Assembly (NCBI GenBank): GCA_039720395.1
Contig: CM077832.1
Location: 30,224,316 to 30,288,315 of the forward strand
Direction: 5' to 3'
DNA from: Liquidambar formosana
Taxonomy: Eukaryota > Streptophyta > Magnoliopsida > Saxifragales > Altingiaceae
DNA: 64,000 nt
Both the position numbers and the translations under genes were made by a program. Below the pieces are notes generated by a model. The model ran no database searches, was not told the DNA's origin, and worked only from the letters and a program-made list of their open reading frames with translations. Below are positions 24,724 through 36,481 of the stretch, one piece after another (the first letter of the stretch is position 1; the number at the start of each line of letters is the position of its first letter).

Positions 24724-26850
24724 TGTCACAACCCAAACCCAAAAGATTGGATTCGGTGACATGATTGTCATAACTCACATAGGACTACATCCCACATTGG
24801 CTAGACCACTTAACAATATCAACCTATGATAAATTTGTCTTCAATAATTCATCTATAATAAAATTCGAATCGTAGTATGAGTAAAATTTCAATAATTAAA
24901 TGAAATAACTAGATAAATCCATATTCATCAAAGTAAATTGTCACCTCCAATAACCTACTACAACGTCCACTGAAATAATAATAAACTAGTTCTTCTAACT
25001 ACTAAAATAAAAGTTCTAATTAAACTAGCAGATCAAGCTATCGACACTCTAGCTCTTCACACGTAGAAGCCACTCACATCAAGCTATTCATCTGTGAGGA
25101 AAAATATAAGGGGTAAGCATAAAGCTTAGCAAGAAAACATTACACAATATATATAGGAAGAGGTCAAGCATATTTGCACGATTTATTTAAAAAAATGAGT
25201 AACAAAACGATAGAGTTTTACAATAAATCATTTCTTTCAATTCAGTAGGCATATAAACTTTTAGAAATAATTCTCTTACTTTCAATTCAATAAACAATTA
25301 CACTGAAACACTTTCGATAACAATGCCTTCAATAAATCACTCCAAAATCACTGATCGATTTAAGACAAATCAATAAAACATTAGTTCACACAAGTATTAC
25401 CTCTAGCTAGACTTACACTTAATAGGTGCCCATCATCATGGGATTTTACACTACATCAGTACTGATGACCAACAAAATTAAAATCCTCTGCTGGTACGGA
25501 CCAATTTTCCAATAGTATTAGAATCCCCTACTGGGGTGGACAAATAATCTAATCAAAGTTCCCACTTATACAATAAACATTTGGCAAATATCTTTCGCAA
25601 GTAAAAAAACAGTTTCAGTAAAAGACTATTTTGCTTGACCCATAGTATATAAGAAATAACTACTTCGATAGTGAATTAGTTTTGAAAACAATTGTCCATA
25701 AATCATTGGCTCACAAAAAAGGAATAAAAATCAGATTTATCTTTATTTAATCAAAGAAGGTGATACATTGTACAAGTTCCCTTACCTTAAGCCAAACCTT
25801 CAACAATCCAAGCGATCAAACTCCTAACAATCTTGACGCTACTCAAAACCTCAAGCCAAACTTTCAACAATCCAAACGATCAAACTCCTAATAATCCCAA
25901 CGCTACTCAGAACCTAGTGTGGGTGATTTTCACCTTTGCTTTGGTTGATGTGGAGTTGACTTGAACAAGGTTGGGAATGGATTAAGAGTGAAAACTTGTT
26001 AACACAGTAAAGTTACCAGTCAATCCGAAAGAAGTTGACTGTCATCAGATGTGAAGGTGACAGTCAGAATGTAGTAAAACCAAGGCAAAAGCAGATTTTT
26101 GTATCAACTTCCTATGATACCCAAGGCAAAAGTAGAAGTTCACCCACTGATTTTCCCTCAAAATCAGTCCCTAAATCTGTGAGAGAAATGTTTGTGGAAG
26201 GGTGTTTGGTAGGGTTTGAGAAAATTTGTGGTGGTGGACATGGGAAGTGATGTTGGAAGTGGTGAAAACCACCATTTTTGGTTTTCCTTGTCACCCAAAC
26301 CCAAAGAAAGAGATTTTTGGTGGTTGGATGATCTTGTGCAGCAGCTATGGAGGGGTTTTTGAATGGTGGTGATGATGGTTTAATGGTTGTAGAAGTGATT
26401 GAGATGGAGGATTAGATTAGATTAGAGATGAAAATCTTGGTAACACAGTGAAGTTACCAGTCAACAGATGGTAAGTTACCTGTAAACAGACACGAAGTTA
26501 GTAGTTGATTTGTACAAAAACAGCATCAGCTCCTTTCTTTTTCCTTCTCTCTTGCTTTCTTTTTTTTTTCCTCTCTTTATATTGTTTTCAGTCAAAAAAA
26601 TATAAATCCTCCCTAAAAGTTTCTTATATAGGGTGCAAGTTAATCCTAACCTAATTAGGATTACCTTCAAAGTTAATACTTGATTCGGATACGAAAACTG
26701 TCACTCATTGATTTAAAAACAATCTTGTGTGACTACAAAGTTGAACGTGTTCAAGGTTAATCCTAAATTAACTCATACGTTTAAATCTAACTAAAGGCAA
26801 TCAATTTTATAGTTAATTTATTAAGCCTAAGAAAAATTCGGGGTTTTACA
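24724..26850 (-). repeat. Inverted LTR (copy B, 2,127 bp)
   Basis: On the minus strand it begins TGTAAAACCCCG at 26850 and ends GGGTTGTGACA at 24724. It is collinear with copy A throughout, including the TATA (CTTATATAG on plus, 26623-26631) and the GTAACTT-rich segment. It differs by scattered substitutions and small indels, including an extra repeat of the 'caagccaaac..ttcaacaatccaa' segment near 25800-25890. Confidence 0.85.
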
Positions 26851-26863
26851 TTCTCCCCTCCTT
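26851..26863 (-). other. Polypurine tract next to LTR copy B
   Basis: On the minus strand AAGGAGGGGAGAA directly precedes the LTR start, itself preceded by GAGGACAAAATTTTC. This is the classic 3' end of plant Ty3/gypsy elements and identifies copy B as a 3' LTR read on the minus strand. Confidence 0.85.
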
Positions 26864-27544
26864 AAGAAAATTTTGTCCTCAAAATTCAAGAATACAATTT
26901 ATCAATTATATCATTGATTTTAACCTTCTAAACATCATGTGTAAGTTCCAATATGCTTCCATTGCGCAACTCTACCTTTCTAAAACAAAATATAGATCAA
27001 CTTTTTTTCTTTTTTTTAAATTCACATGGCATCGTATCTGGCCTCCTATCAAATCCTCTCAAATCAAATAACATTACTAAATCAATATCTCACCTCAAAA
27101 GCAGTACTACTATCTCATGACAACATATAAACGATTCAAAAATATTCAAAGTGACTTTCACTCAAAAATTGTCCATTCTTGATCAAAAATAACATTCCAT
27201 ACCCATCTTAGCTATCCATAAATTTTGTTCTCGAAACTTGGTATATGTTATATCACTAATAAATCATTAAATCATTCTCTATTCTTTCTTCAAATAATTA
27301 TTAATAATCATAATTTTAAAGTGGCAAATATATTTATGGCTCGACTTCTTATACTTTTAAATCTTATGACATTCTTTTTATCAGTTACTTAAGGAATATA
27401 AAATTAGGAATGTAGTATTTTAAATTTCATCTCTAAACATTAAGGCGGTTCTTTGTTTGTTATAAGTTTTCTTAAACCTTTCTTTTGGAGGTAGCGAATC
27501 AATAATCAATAAATTCCTACTTGTTACATTCACTTCTTAATTAG

Positions 27545-27584
<40 letters not shown>

Positions 27585-28404
27585 CTATAACAAATTCTAC
27601 TAATTAAATGGCTAATGAAAGATCTCAAGCACCTTATAGTTTCACTTAATAGACCTTAAGTATCTCCTTTCCTTAATGTCTGTTTACTTAAAGATGAAAG
27701 GTAGGACTGAGATTCAAAGTAGTCATCATGGAAACCGGTTGACTCTCACAAATTATAACTTAAGCAAAATATTTCTATCAAGAATGATACTATTTCATTC
27801 CATAATTCACTATGAGCAAAACTAACCCAAACTATCCAATTAATAGAAGCCTTAGCTAGTAAAAGAGATTAAATGTAGCAGTCACTTTAATCGCACATAT
27901 AACTTAAGTTACATCATGCATAATCTAATAATAAATCCATTGAGGTATGCTTCCGCATCTATTCTAGTTAGGAATCAATTATATATCAAATAGGTCTTTG
28001 GGCTTCTGTCTTAACTTATTGCTAACACTACATTACAACGTTAATAATATCCCTTAACATTTTTTATTTTATTTTATGTTATTATTTTTATTTTATTTTA
28101 CTGATTTCTTATGCCTTAATTTAAATTGTCTTAAGAAAAAAAAATGTATATATATCAAATCCGAGTGAATTAAAGAAATCTCAAATATTTGTCTTTACAT
28201 ATGGTCTATCTAAACATAATAATGCTAATTTCAAATAATATAATCTCAAAACTCAATCCTCTTATCTAACTATTCAAGTAGGATACTACTTATAAATCAT
28301 CTTGGGTGACCGATTAACCAATATAACTAGACTAATTCAAAGGAGGGGTACAAACTCCAAACGGATTCATATTACTCTAGGATGCAAACAATAACTTCTT
28401 ATCA
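26864..28404 (-). other. AT-rich 3' internal remnant attached to LTR B
   Basis: Expected to be the end of pol or the 3' untranslated region of the minus-strand copy. No integrase or RNase H frame can be read. It contains a (TA)n run at 27549-27583 and ends abruptly at the junction with LTR copy C. Confidence 0.5.
27549..27583. repeat. (TA)n microsatellite
   Basis: Uninterrupted TA dinucleotide run of about 17 units within the retrotransposon remnant. Confidence 0.95.
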
Positions 28405-29328
28405 AATAGTCTTTTATTGAAACTATTTTACATGTGTTTAAATCTATTTTACTTACGAAAGATATTTGCCAAATGTTTATTATATAAATATGGACTCTAG
28501 TTAGATTATTAGTCCGTCCCAACAAGGGATTCTAATATTGTTGGAAAATTGGTCCCTGCCAGCAAGGGATTTTAATTTGTTGGTCATCAATACTGATGTA
28601 GTGTAAAGTCCCACGATGATGGGTGCCTACTAAGTGTGAGTCTAACCAGAGGTAATACTTGTATAAACTAATGCTTTATTGATTTGTTTTAAATCGATCA
28701 GTGATTTTAGAGTGATTTATCGAATGCATTGTTATCGAAAGTGTTTCAGTGTTATTGTTTATTGAATTGAAAACAAGAGAATTATTTTTAAAAGTTTATA
28801 TGCCTAATGAATTGAAAGAAATGATTTATTGTAAAACTCTATTGTTTTGTTACTCATGTTTTTAAATCAATCGTGGGAATATGCTTGACCTCTTCCTGTA
28901 TATATTGTGTAATGTTTTCTTGTTGAGCTTTATGCTCACCCCTTATATTTTTTCCCACAGATGAATAACTTGATGTGAGTGGCTTCCGCGTGCGAGGAAC
29001 TAGGGTGTCGATGGCTTGATCTGCTAGTTTAATTAGAACTTTTACTTTAATATTTAGAAGAATTTGTTTATTATTATTTCAGTGGACGTTGTAGTAGGTT
29101 ATTGGAGGTGACAATTTACTTTGATGGATATAGATTTATTTAGTTATTTCATTTAATTATTGAGACTTTAGTCATGCTACGATTCGAATTTTATTATGGA
29201 TGAATTATTGGAGAAAAATTTATCATAGGTTAATATTGTTAAGTGGTCTAGCCTATGTGGGACGTAGTCCTATGTGGGTTATGACAATCATGTCACCAAA
29301 TCCAATCTTTTGGCTTTGGGGTGTGACA
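28405..29328 (+). repeat. 5'-truncated 3' LTR (copy C, 924 bp)
   Basis: Matches copy A from about 22896 to its end (TTTTATTGAAACT.., TTGTTGAGCTTTATGCTCAC, final GGGGTGTGACA). It lacks the first roughly 1.15 kb of the LTR, including TATA and leader. Its end plus the adjacent TAAAG pair with the start of copy A. Confidence 0.85.
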
Positions 29329-30299
29329 TAAAGAAATTCCCTTTTTTGCAAAAATGAAAGTGAGCATTTATGATTCCTAGTCCCAACTAAAAGGTAGCCT
29401 GCATGGAATGATAGTTTTAGAGAATTGACTTCATGTGACAAAAAGACATTTTCGGGAAAGAAAGCATGCACCCTTTTAATGAAAAGATTTATTCGAGTCA
29501 TTTTTGGAATAAACTCGTCAATTGAAACCGCTGTGCACTCATCGAGGGTTTTGAAAATATTTCTTTGTAAATGGTGCGCATGTTAACAACTCACTTGGTG
29601 ACTAGATATTCTTTTTGAATCATGAAGTCAGAAGTCCTTATATAATAAGGATGGTGATGTGGTCGAAAATGGTTGGTGGGAAAATGGTCCCATGCAGGCA
29701 TAAACATAACTTCTTTGAAAACCGAACCTTTTAGCGAGAATATGAGATGTAAAGAATTACTCTCAATCCCATAAGACTTTTTGGAAAATTATTTATGGGG
29801 CGCTTTTGAAGCATGAATATGGTGGAGAGGAAATTTGTCCAAATTTAATGCGCACTTGAATTAATTGAATGAAAATGTAATCAACTAAATCTCTTAAGGA
29901 TTGGAATTTTACTACGTGACATAGGGACACACAGGAGTTTGGATTCTTGGTGAGATTATTCATTGGAATTTGGGCAGGACAATTGATTAAATCCATTTAA
30001 TGGGAGTAAGCTATTATGTTAGGGATGAGTCTTTAAGCACTTGATGCTGTAAACTTTTATCCATAGCATGATAGCCTACCTCAAGTTCTCAATTAATTTT
30101 TATTCACATGGGAATAAAACAGGTAAAGTATCACATAGCATGAAATTTGAGATAAACATATTCAAAATATCAAAAGATACATAAACATAATCAACTTTGG
30201 CAAGGTCTGGAAATCATGAATGCGATGTTTATTACTTTGATATTCACAAGTATATGTACAAAAGTAAAAGGGCCAAGTGACCATGAAATAAAGAGTACA

Positions 30300-30445
30300 C
30301 AAGCATTGGGACGAAGAATCGCAACGACCACAACCCAGAGGATAGCTAAAGCCATGGCCTCTAAATAGTTAAAAACTAATAACGTACAAGCATTGGGGCA
30401 AAGAGTTGCAACAATCACAACCCGGAAGATAATTAAGTGACCATG
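30300..30445. repeat. Tandem duplication inside the giant LTR
   Basis: Two imperfect copies of a roughly 86-bp block starting CAAGCATTGGG at 30301 and 30388, each containing CACAACCC. An A16 run and a (TA)n run follow at 30451-30487. Confidence 0.7.
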
Positions 30446-30450
30446 GCAGC

Positions 30451-30482
<32 letters not shown>

Positions 30483-31395
30483 TATAAATTAAAGTAAGAA
30501 CAACCATTTTGAATGAATTTATCCCTGTCATTGCCTTTGTCAATTTTTCCAAGAATGGGGATATTCAATTAAGTCCAATAAACTCCATATCAAAGGAGGG
30601 TTATTTTATGTTCAAATTGATTATGATTACCAACAAGGAAACAAGAAGAGGTTAATATAGACAATATGCATGCATGCATAAACCTAACCTTATCAACTTT
30701 GATTTTGCTTAAATATCACCTTGATCTTTTGATATGCTTAAACTTCTATTTCAAGCATCACATATTCAAGCTCACACGCAATAAAAGAAATAAAAATGGG
30801 TGCTAGCAACCTATTGGAATGGTTTACATGCAAAAGGGTGATTTAAGGTCTCCCCGCCTCTAAACCCACCGTACTGGACTTTGATCTCTCCATGACACGT
30901 GTTAGGAAGTCCGTATACATACTCGAGCCAGAGTGAGGAGGGTGGCAATCACATATTGAGGCTGTAGCAAATAATAATATCAATAGGAAACAGGGAGAAC
31001 TTGAGAATAAAATTAAAAGGGAAGTTCATCTAATGTAGGTGGTTTTCACCTTAGCTTTAATCGATGTAGGCTGGGATACTCTTTTTCTAGGGTTCAAAAG
31101 TCCTTCCTTAAGATGTTCCTTTGATGTTCCAAGTATGCTTGAATGGTGGTAGAACTTAAGACTTTGACAACTTAAAGAGATTTAATGCATGGGTGCATGC
31201 ATTGAGATGATTTGGAGTAGATTTTTGAGAGAAATTTAGTGCAGTTGTGGAGAGTTTTGTATAAGGATTTTATAGAGGAGAGAGTGAGGGTATTTGGAAG
31301 TAGAGATGGTGAGAATTAGAGGGTGTCTTGAGGGAGTTTTGGTATAGTTTTTGTAGGGTAGAAAAGATGTCTCTTTTAATGAATTGGAAGTGGAG

Positions 31396-31404
31396 TATTT
31401 ATAG
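31396..31404 (-). promoter_or_regulatory. TATA box of the giant LTR (minus strand)
   Basis: CTATAAATA on the minus strand. The following 150 bases in that direction are pyrimidine-rich (CTCTCTCCTC-like), as in plant retrotransposon leaders. Supports a minus-strand orientation of the LTR. Confidence 0.5.
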
Positions 31405-32065
31405 GAAAAATTAGATTTTTAGGGGTAAAACGGTCATTTGGAAGGGTATTTTGGTCACATGAGACATGGGGGCATTCTGGAATTGTTTGGTGAAGAAATA
31501 CCTCATTTGATGAGGGTAAAATGGACGAAAGTGGCCTGAAGGGCAATCTGCCAGGAGAGGAAATCTACACTGGCAATGTAAGCATGGCTCCACGCTGGTC
31601 TTGCCAGTGTGAGCAAGTCCCATCCTTGCAATAGGATTTTAGTTGCAGGAGGGCTGGCAGAGCCGAAAACTGACCAGCATGAGCCCACTTTTAGTCAAAT
31701 CAGCGATGATTCTTCATCATAGGCCACAGGGAATTGTGATTCTTGATATGTGTACCTCATTTGATGAGGTAGGGCCATTGTGGTGGGTCTAGGGTGCTGG
31801 TCTGTCCTACTGCGGGGCCGTACGATCATCTGGTCTCGTCCGATCGACGATTAGATGGATTCTGATAGTTGATCTTGAATGTAGATTGATATTTTGGTTC
31901 CCTAAGCTTGATTTGGGACCAAAAGGATAGAGAATGTACCTTCTAGGATGCGATCAAATGGCCCGAATGAGATCATAATGCTCATAGGGCTGCGTAATTA
32001 GGGTTTTGTTGATTGTGAGCTAAATGAGACCCGATCTTTGATCAAAAGGTTTTTTCTTGATCTTA

Positions 32066-33925
32066 AAGGATTAAATTTGAGATCCAATGGTCTGATTGCC
32101 TATTAAATGAGAAATTGTGAGAAATCAAACCATCTAAAGTTGTTTAAGGGGTATCAATTTAGGGCTTTTGGGGATTAGAAGGTTTGTGCCTTCTAATTCC
32201 CAATCAAATGGTCTTAGATTATTCTAGAAACATTGAATTGAAGATCCAATGGTTGGATTAACCATTAGATAAGGAATTGTAAGAAATCGAACCACCTAAG
32301 GTTACTTTAGGGGTTCAATTTAGGGGTTTTGGGGATTAGAAGGTATGTGCCTTCTGATTCCCAATTAAATGGTCCTAGATTGTTCTAGGGTTATTTAATT
32401 GAAGGTCTAATGGTCGGATTAACTATTGGATAAAGGATTGTGAGAAATCGAATCACCCAAGGTTGTTTTAGGGGTTCGATTTAGGGGTTTTGGGGATCAA
32501 AAGGTTTGTGCCTTTTGATTCCCAATCAAATGGTCCTAGATTGTTCTAGGGACATTGAATTGAAGATCCAACGGTCGAATTAACCATTGGATAATAGATT
32601 GTGAGAAATTAAACCACCCAAGGTTGCTTTAGGGATTCAATTTAGGGGTTTTGGGGAACAGAAGGATTGTACCTTCTGATTCCCAATCAAATGGTCCTAG
32701 ATTGTTATAGGGACATTGAATTGAAGATTCAACGATCAGATTAACCATTAAATAAGAGATTATAAGAAATCGAACCACCCAAGGTTGCTTTAGGGGTTCG
32801 ATTTAGAGGTTTTTGGGATCAAAAGGTTTGAGCTTTTTGATTCCTCATCAAATGGTCATAGATTATTTTAGGGATATTAAATTGAAGATCCAATGGTCGG
32901 ATTAACCATTAGATAAGAAATTATGAGAAATCGAACCACCCAAAGTTGCTTTAAGGATTCGATTTAGGGGTTTTGGGGATCAGAAGGTTTGTGCCTTCTG
33001 ATTCCCAATCAAATGGACCTAGATTATTCAAGTGACATTGAATTGAAGATCTAATGGTCGAATTAAACATTGGATAAGAGATTATGAGATATCGAACCAC
33101 CCAAAGTTGCTTTAGGGGTTCGATTTAGGGGTTTTGGGGATCCAAAGGTTTGTGCCTTCTGAATCCTAATCGAATGGTCCTAGATTGTTTTAGGGATATT
33201 GAATTGAAGATCTAACAGTCGAATTAACCATTGGATAAGAGATTATAAGAAATTGAACCGCCCAAAGTTACTTCAGGGGTTTAGGGTATCAGAAGGTTTG
33301 TGCCTTCTGATTCCCAATCAAATGGTCCTAGATTCTTCTAGGGACATTGAATTGAAGATCCAATGGTCGGATTAACCATTAGATAAGAGATTGTAAGAAA
33401 TCGAACCACCCAAGGTTGCTTTAGGGGTTCGATTTAGGGGTTTTAGGGATCAAAAGGTTTGTGCCTTCTAATTTCCAATCAAATGTTCCTAGATTGTTCT
33501 AGGGATATTGAATGGAAGATCCAACGGTCAAATTAACCATTGGATAAGAGATTGTGAGAAATTAAACCACCCAAAATTGCTTTGGGGGTTCAATTTAGGG
33601 GTTTTAGGGATCAAAAGGTTTGTGCCTTCTGATTCCCAATCAAATGGTTCTAGATTGTTCTAGGGACATTGAATTGAAGATCTAACGGTCGGATTAACCA
33701 TTGGATAAGACATTGTGAGAAATTGCACCACCCAAAGTTGCTTTAGGGGTTTGATTCAAGCATTTTGGGGATTAGAAGGTTTGTGCCTTCTGATTCCCAA
33801 TCAAATGATCCTAGATTGTTCTAAGAATATTGAATTGAAGATCCAACAATCAGATTAACCATTGGATAAGAGATTATGAGAAATTAAACCACCCAAAGTT
33901 GCTTTAGGGGTTCAATTTAGGGTTT
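32066..33925. repeat. 161-bp tandem array, about 11.5 copies, hairpin-rich
   Basis: The marker 'gtgcc' or its variants falls at 32186, 32347, 32508, 32669, 32830, 32991, 33152, 33300, 33461, 33622 and 33783. The period is exactly 161 bp except one 148-bp unit (deletion before 33300). A degenerate partial copy extends back to about 31915. Each unit contains successive inverted repeats: ATCAGAAGG..CCTTCTGAT (6-base loop), CCTAGA..TCTAGG (4-base loop), AATGGT..ACCATT (7-base loop), and AAATCGAACC..GGTTCGATTT (18-base loop). It has no ORF. It sits upstream of the minus-strand TATA of the giant LTR. Confidence 0.95.
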
Positions 33926-34127
33926 TTTTTGGAATTGTACCAACTCCTTGTTCTAGGATCTCGAACATTGAATTATGGGGATGCCTTGCTCTAGTGGTGG
34001 GTAGGAAAAGGTGAATGAAACTAAGTAACGGGTGCGTCCAACCTAATTATACTACTAATGGGTTGGTCAATATTGTCCGGAGGCTGCCCGACAAAATTTG
34101 GTTGTCTACATGTCTGTATTTCATTTT

Positions 34128-34230
34128 TAGCCGAATAGTCCACTCAAACTAAAGATTTTGAAAAAAAATTATTCTGTTAAGTTGTTCAAAATAATGTTTT
34201 TTGTTGAACAATATGGCCAGCTTTGATTTG
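34128..34230 (-). repeat. Right arm of the interrupted inverted repeat
   Basis: In reverse complement it matches the left arm: GGCCATATTGTTCAAC, AAAAAACATTATTTTGAACA, then TTTTCAAAATCTTTAGTTTG. It was probably part of a foldback MITE. Its outer termini and TSD are uncertain. Confidence 0.75.
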
Positions 34231-35072
34231 TGAGTCACCATGTCATTTAAATTAAAGATTTAGAAATCTCACGAAACTCTCTAGATTCAGTTAGAGTCAC
34301 TATGTCACAAGAAAGATTGACTAGATGAGCTATATTATCCATTGAAAATAATATGGTAGAAAAACTTGATTATACTAGCTTAATTAGTAATTTTGCAGCT
34401 AAAAAAAGAGTGATGTTTAAATGACACTTTGATATAATTGATTCATTTTGTTTTGATCTTATAGCTTTAGATTTTGTTTGTTTATTTGGTTTTATTTTTT
34501 CTTTTAAGTGGATTTTGATTAATTATGAACCAAAAAGTATGCATTAAGTATGCATTATATCTTTTAAAGTTTTTATAATGATTTCTTGTCATCTTAATTT
34601 ATAAAAACAAAGGGCATTTGGCTCAAGTACAAAAAGTAATGCTTGTGTTGCATAAAGTCCCTCTTTAAAAACACATTTAGCCTCCAGTACACTATAAGTT
34701 GGGAGAACAAATGCCGCTGCTGTAAAGGCACAAATCATATAAAGATTAGAAGTAGGAATAACCCACTTGAAAATCTCCTTAAATTTCAACAAAATCCCTA
34801 CAAAATCTCCACTACTCAAATTCTTCTTTTCCACTCCCAACGTCCCCTAGCTCCACTCCTTCCTTCTTAATCTCCCTCAATTAATTCCCATAACTCCCCT
34901 TCCACTATTTTCGCCCATTCATAACTTTCCTCCTTTATTTTCCCATACTTCCCAAAACTCTCTCTCCATCTTTGTCAGGTCCTTCCTTACCTCCCTCAAT
35001 TCCCTCAATTACTACTCCTTCTTTTTCTCCCCTTGTCATGTACAATCCTGCAGGCATCCCTTTGGTAGTAGA

Positions 35073-35260
35073 CCATTTGTTTCATCATGTAACTTTTTGA
35101 TCATGTAACTAAATCTAGGTTTTTTTTTTTTTTTTTTTTTAATAAAGAAATTGAATAGGTGATTAGTTAGTTAGGTCTTAGTTACATGTAACTAGAGAAG
35201 TATATGATTGTAGTTACTATAACTGTTATAGCGGGGAACAGTTACATGACGAACAAATGG
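35073..35260. mobile_element. Foldback MITE (188 bp)
   Basis: The left end CCATTTGTTTCATCATGTAA matches the reverse complement of the right end, CCATTTGTTCGTCATGTAAC. The interior has repeated CATGTAACTA motifs and a T-run. No clear TSD, so the superfamily is open. Confidence 0.6.
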
Positions 35261-35553
35261 ATGAAGAAGACGAAGTGTAGACATGTAACTATTCATGTAA
35301 CTACACATAGGGGTTTGTTTTGATTTATTTGAATTTCGATTTAGGGATTTTGACATTGTTGATGTGGGTTATGAAATTTCATACATTTTTGGAATAGTTA
35401 CATTGCGAATTTTTCTGGAAATACACACACATTTGAGTTAGTTACATGATTTTACATAAAATAAGTCCACAAAAGGGCCATACATCATCAACTAGTTACA
35501 TCTGTCAAAACTTAACGGGTATGAATTTTATTAGACATTTAGCAAACCTAAAT

Positions 35554-35716
35554 AATGAATGGGATGAGTTTGATTCCATAAATCGTGGCTGGTTTTCCAT
35601 TTAAAACCTTGCCATATGTGTTTAGAAAGGTGGTATAATGAATGAGATGGATTCGATTATGGAAATCTTGATTGGTTTTCCTTTTAAAACCTTGCCATAT
35701 ATGTTTAGAAGGGCAT
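35554..35716. repeat. Tandem duplication, about 83 bp x 2
   Basis: Two adjacent copies begin AATGAATGGGATG and AATGAATGAGATG and share GGTTTTCC and AAAACCTTGCCATAT. They are diverged by several substitutions. Confidence 0.8.
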
Positions 35717-36481
35717 TGATGGTATTCATGGCAAGATTTTTTACAGCTGTTCCCAAAACATTACTGTTTCTTCATGTGTAGTGGACTTGAGGCTAAAAGA
35801 GTTTTTATAGGTGACTTGAGGTTTGAACAAACCCCCAAACGTGTACCTCCCGCTAATTTCCCCTAAAAAGAAATTTTAATAATTTTATATGCAAACAAAC
35901 ATTATGTTGGTACTAGGAAAAAAAATGGATACTTAAAACTATTTATTTATTTATTTTATAAAGGACCCCATTTTAGGAGTTTGCCTGGAGCCCAAAAAAA
36001 TTTAAAACACTTGGGTTAGTGGGACAAGAAATTAAAAACTAGCAAAAAATATATTTACAACCAAATTAAAAGAAACAAAATAGTCTAACATAAGGCAATC
36101 AACATAAATTTAAAAATTGTTTGCATCATGACACCAAAGATATTTCTTAAAATTTTCATAAAATCTATAACTGAGAATCATCATGCAATCTCCGAAAAAT
36201 CCAACATTGAATTAACACATTAACAACACATTTCTATACAATTTCTTCTTAATCAAGGTGTGCTCAAGACGCGTTTTTAAAGAAAATTCCAACCTCGTCT
36301 CAAACCTTTACAAATCTTTGAAAAAATCTCCAAACCCGCCCCTACCCTATCTAATAGTATCCTAAACCCTTCCCAATATGGGCAAGATGGGATGAGATGG
36401 GATGGGATGGCCCCATTAAAATTCATCCCGTTGCTCACCTTAGAGTCAGTGATGACAATAGGCTAGTTGAGGTCTAATTTA

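Larger units (their letters stand above)
21747..29328 (+). mobile_element. Rearranged Ty3/gypsy-like LTR retrotransposon nested in the giant LTR
   Basis: Flanked by a perfect TSD TAAAG (21742-21746 and 29329-29333). It comprises a full 5' LTR (21747-23815), a tRNA-Met primer site, about 0.9 kb of internal DNA, an inverted LTR with its polypurine tract (24724-26863), about 1.5 kb of AT-rich internal DNA and a 5'-truncated 3' LTR (28405-29328). No gag or pol ORF survives. The shared outer TSD says A and C belong to one insertion; the inverted part came from a second insertion or an internal rearrangement. Confidence 0.8.
20782..34110 (-). mobile_element. Giant LTR (probably Tat/Ogre-like solo LTR), 5.7 kb without its insertion
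   Basis: Ends are TGTCGCTACC (20782) and TTGTCTACA (34110), flanked by a perfect 5-bp target duplication TGTCT (20777-20781 and 34111-34115). Read on the minus strand it starts TGTAGACAACCAAATTTTGT and ends GGGGTAGCGACA, ends I associate with plant Tat/Ogre-type LTRs (recollection, not a search). A minus-strand TATA box (CTATAAATA, 31396-31404) and a pyrimidine-rich leader below it support this orientation. No coding domain was found outside the nested 21747-29328 element. The minus-strand motif GGTGGCGACTCCATAACC near 20940 resembles a Tat primer site but lies inside the unit. The 161-bp array falls upstream of the TATA, that is in U3. Confidence 0.68.
34231..36473. other. Transposon-derived intergenic DNA
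   Basis: No host gene. ORFs at 34589-34840 and 34643-34870 are short, overlap on opposite strands and have no domain. Contains a foldback element (35073-35260), a tandem duplication (35554-35716) and CATGTAAC repeats in between. A GGACCCC..GCCTGGAGCCC stretch at 35960-36000 resembles the GCCTAGGGC..GGGCCCC stretch at 20490-20522 and may be a hAT-like remnant. Confidence 0.4.

Noticed and set aside
32066..33925. CRISPR-like array
   Set aside because: The full 161-bp unit is repeated head to tail without unique spacers in a plant genome, so this is a satellite.
20452..36010. Possible large hAT insertion with GGCTTAGT/GGGTTAGT duplications and GCCTAGGGC..GCCTGGAGCC ends
   Set aside because: The would-be terminal repeats do not align well and the span includes other elements. 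The short repeat match may be chance.
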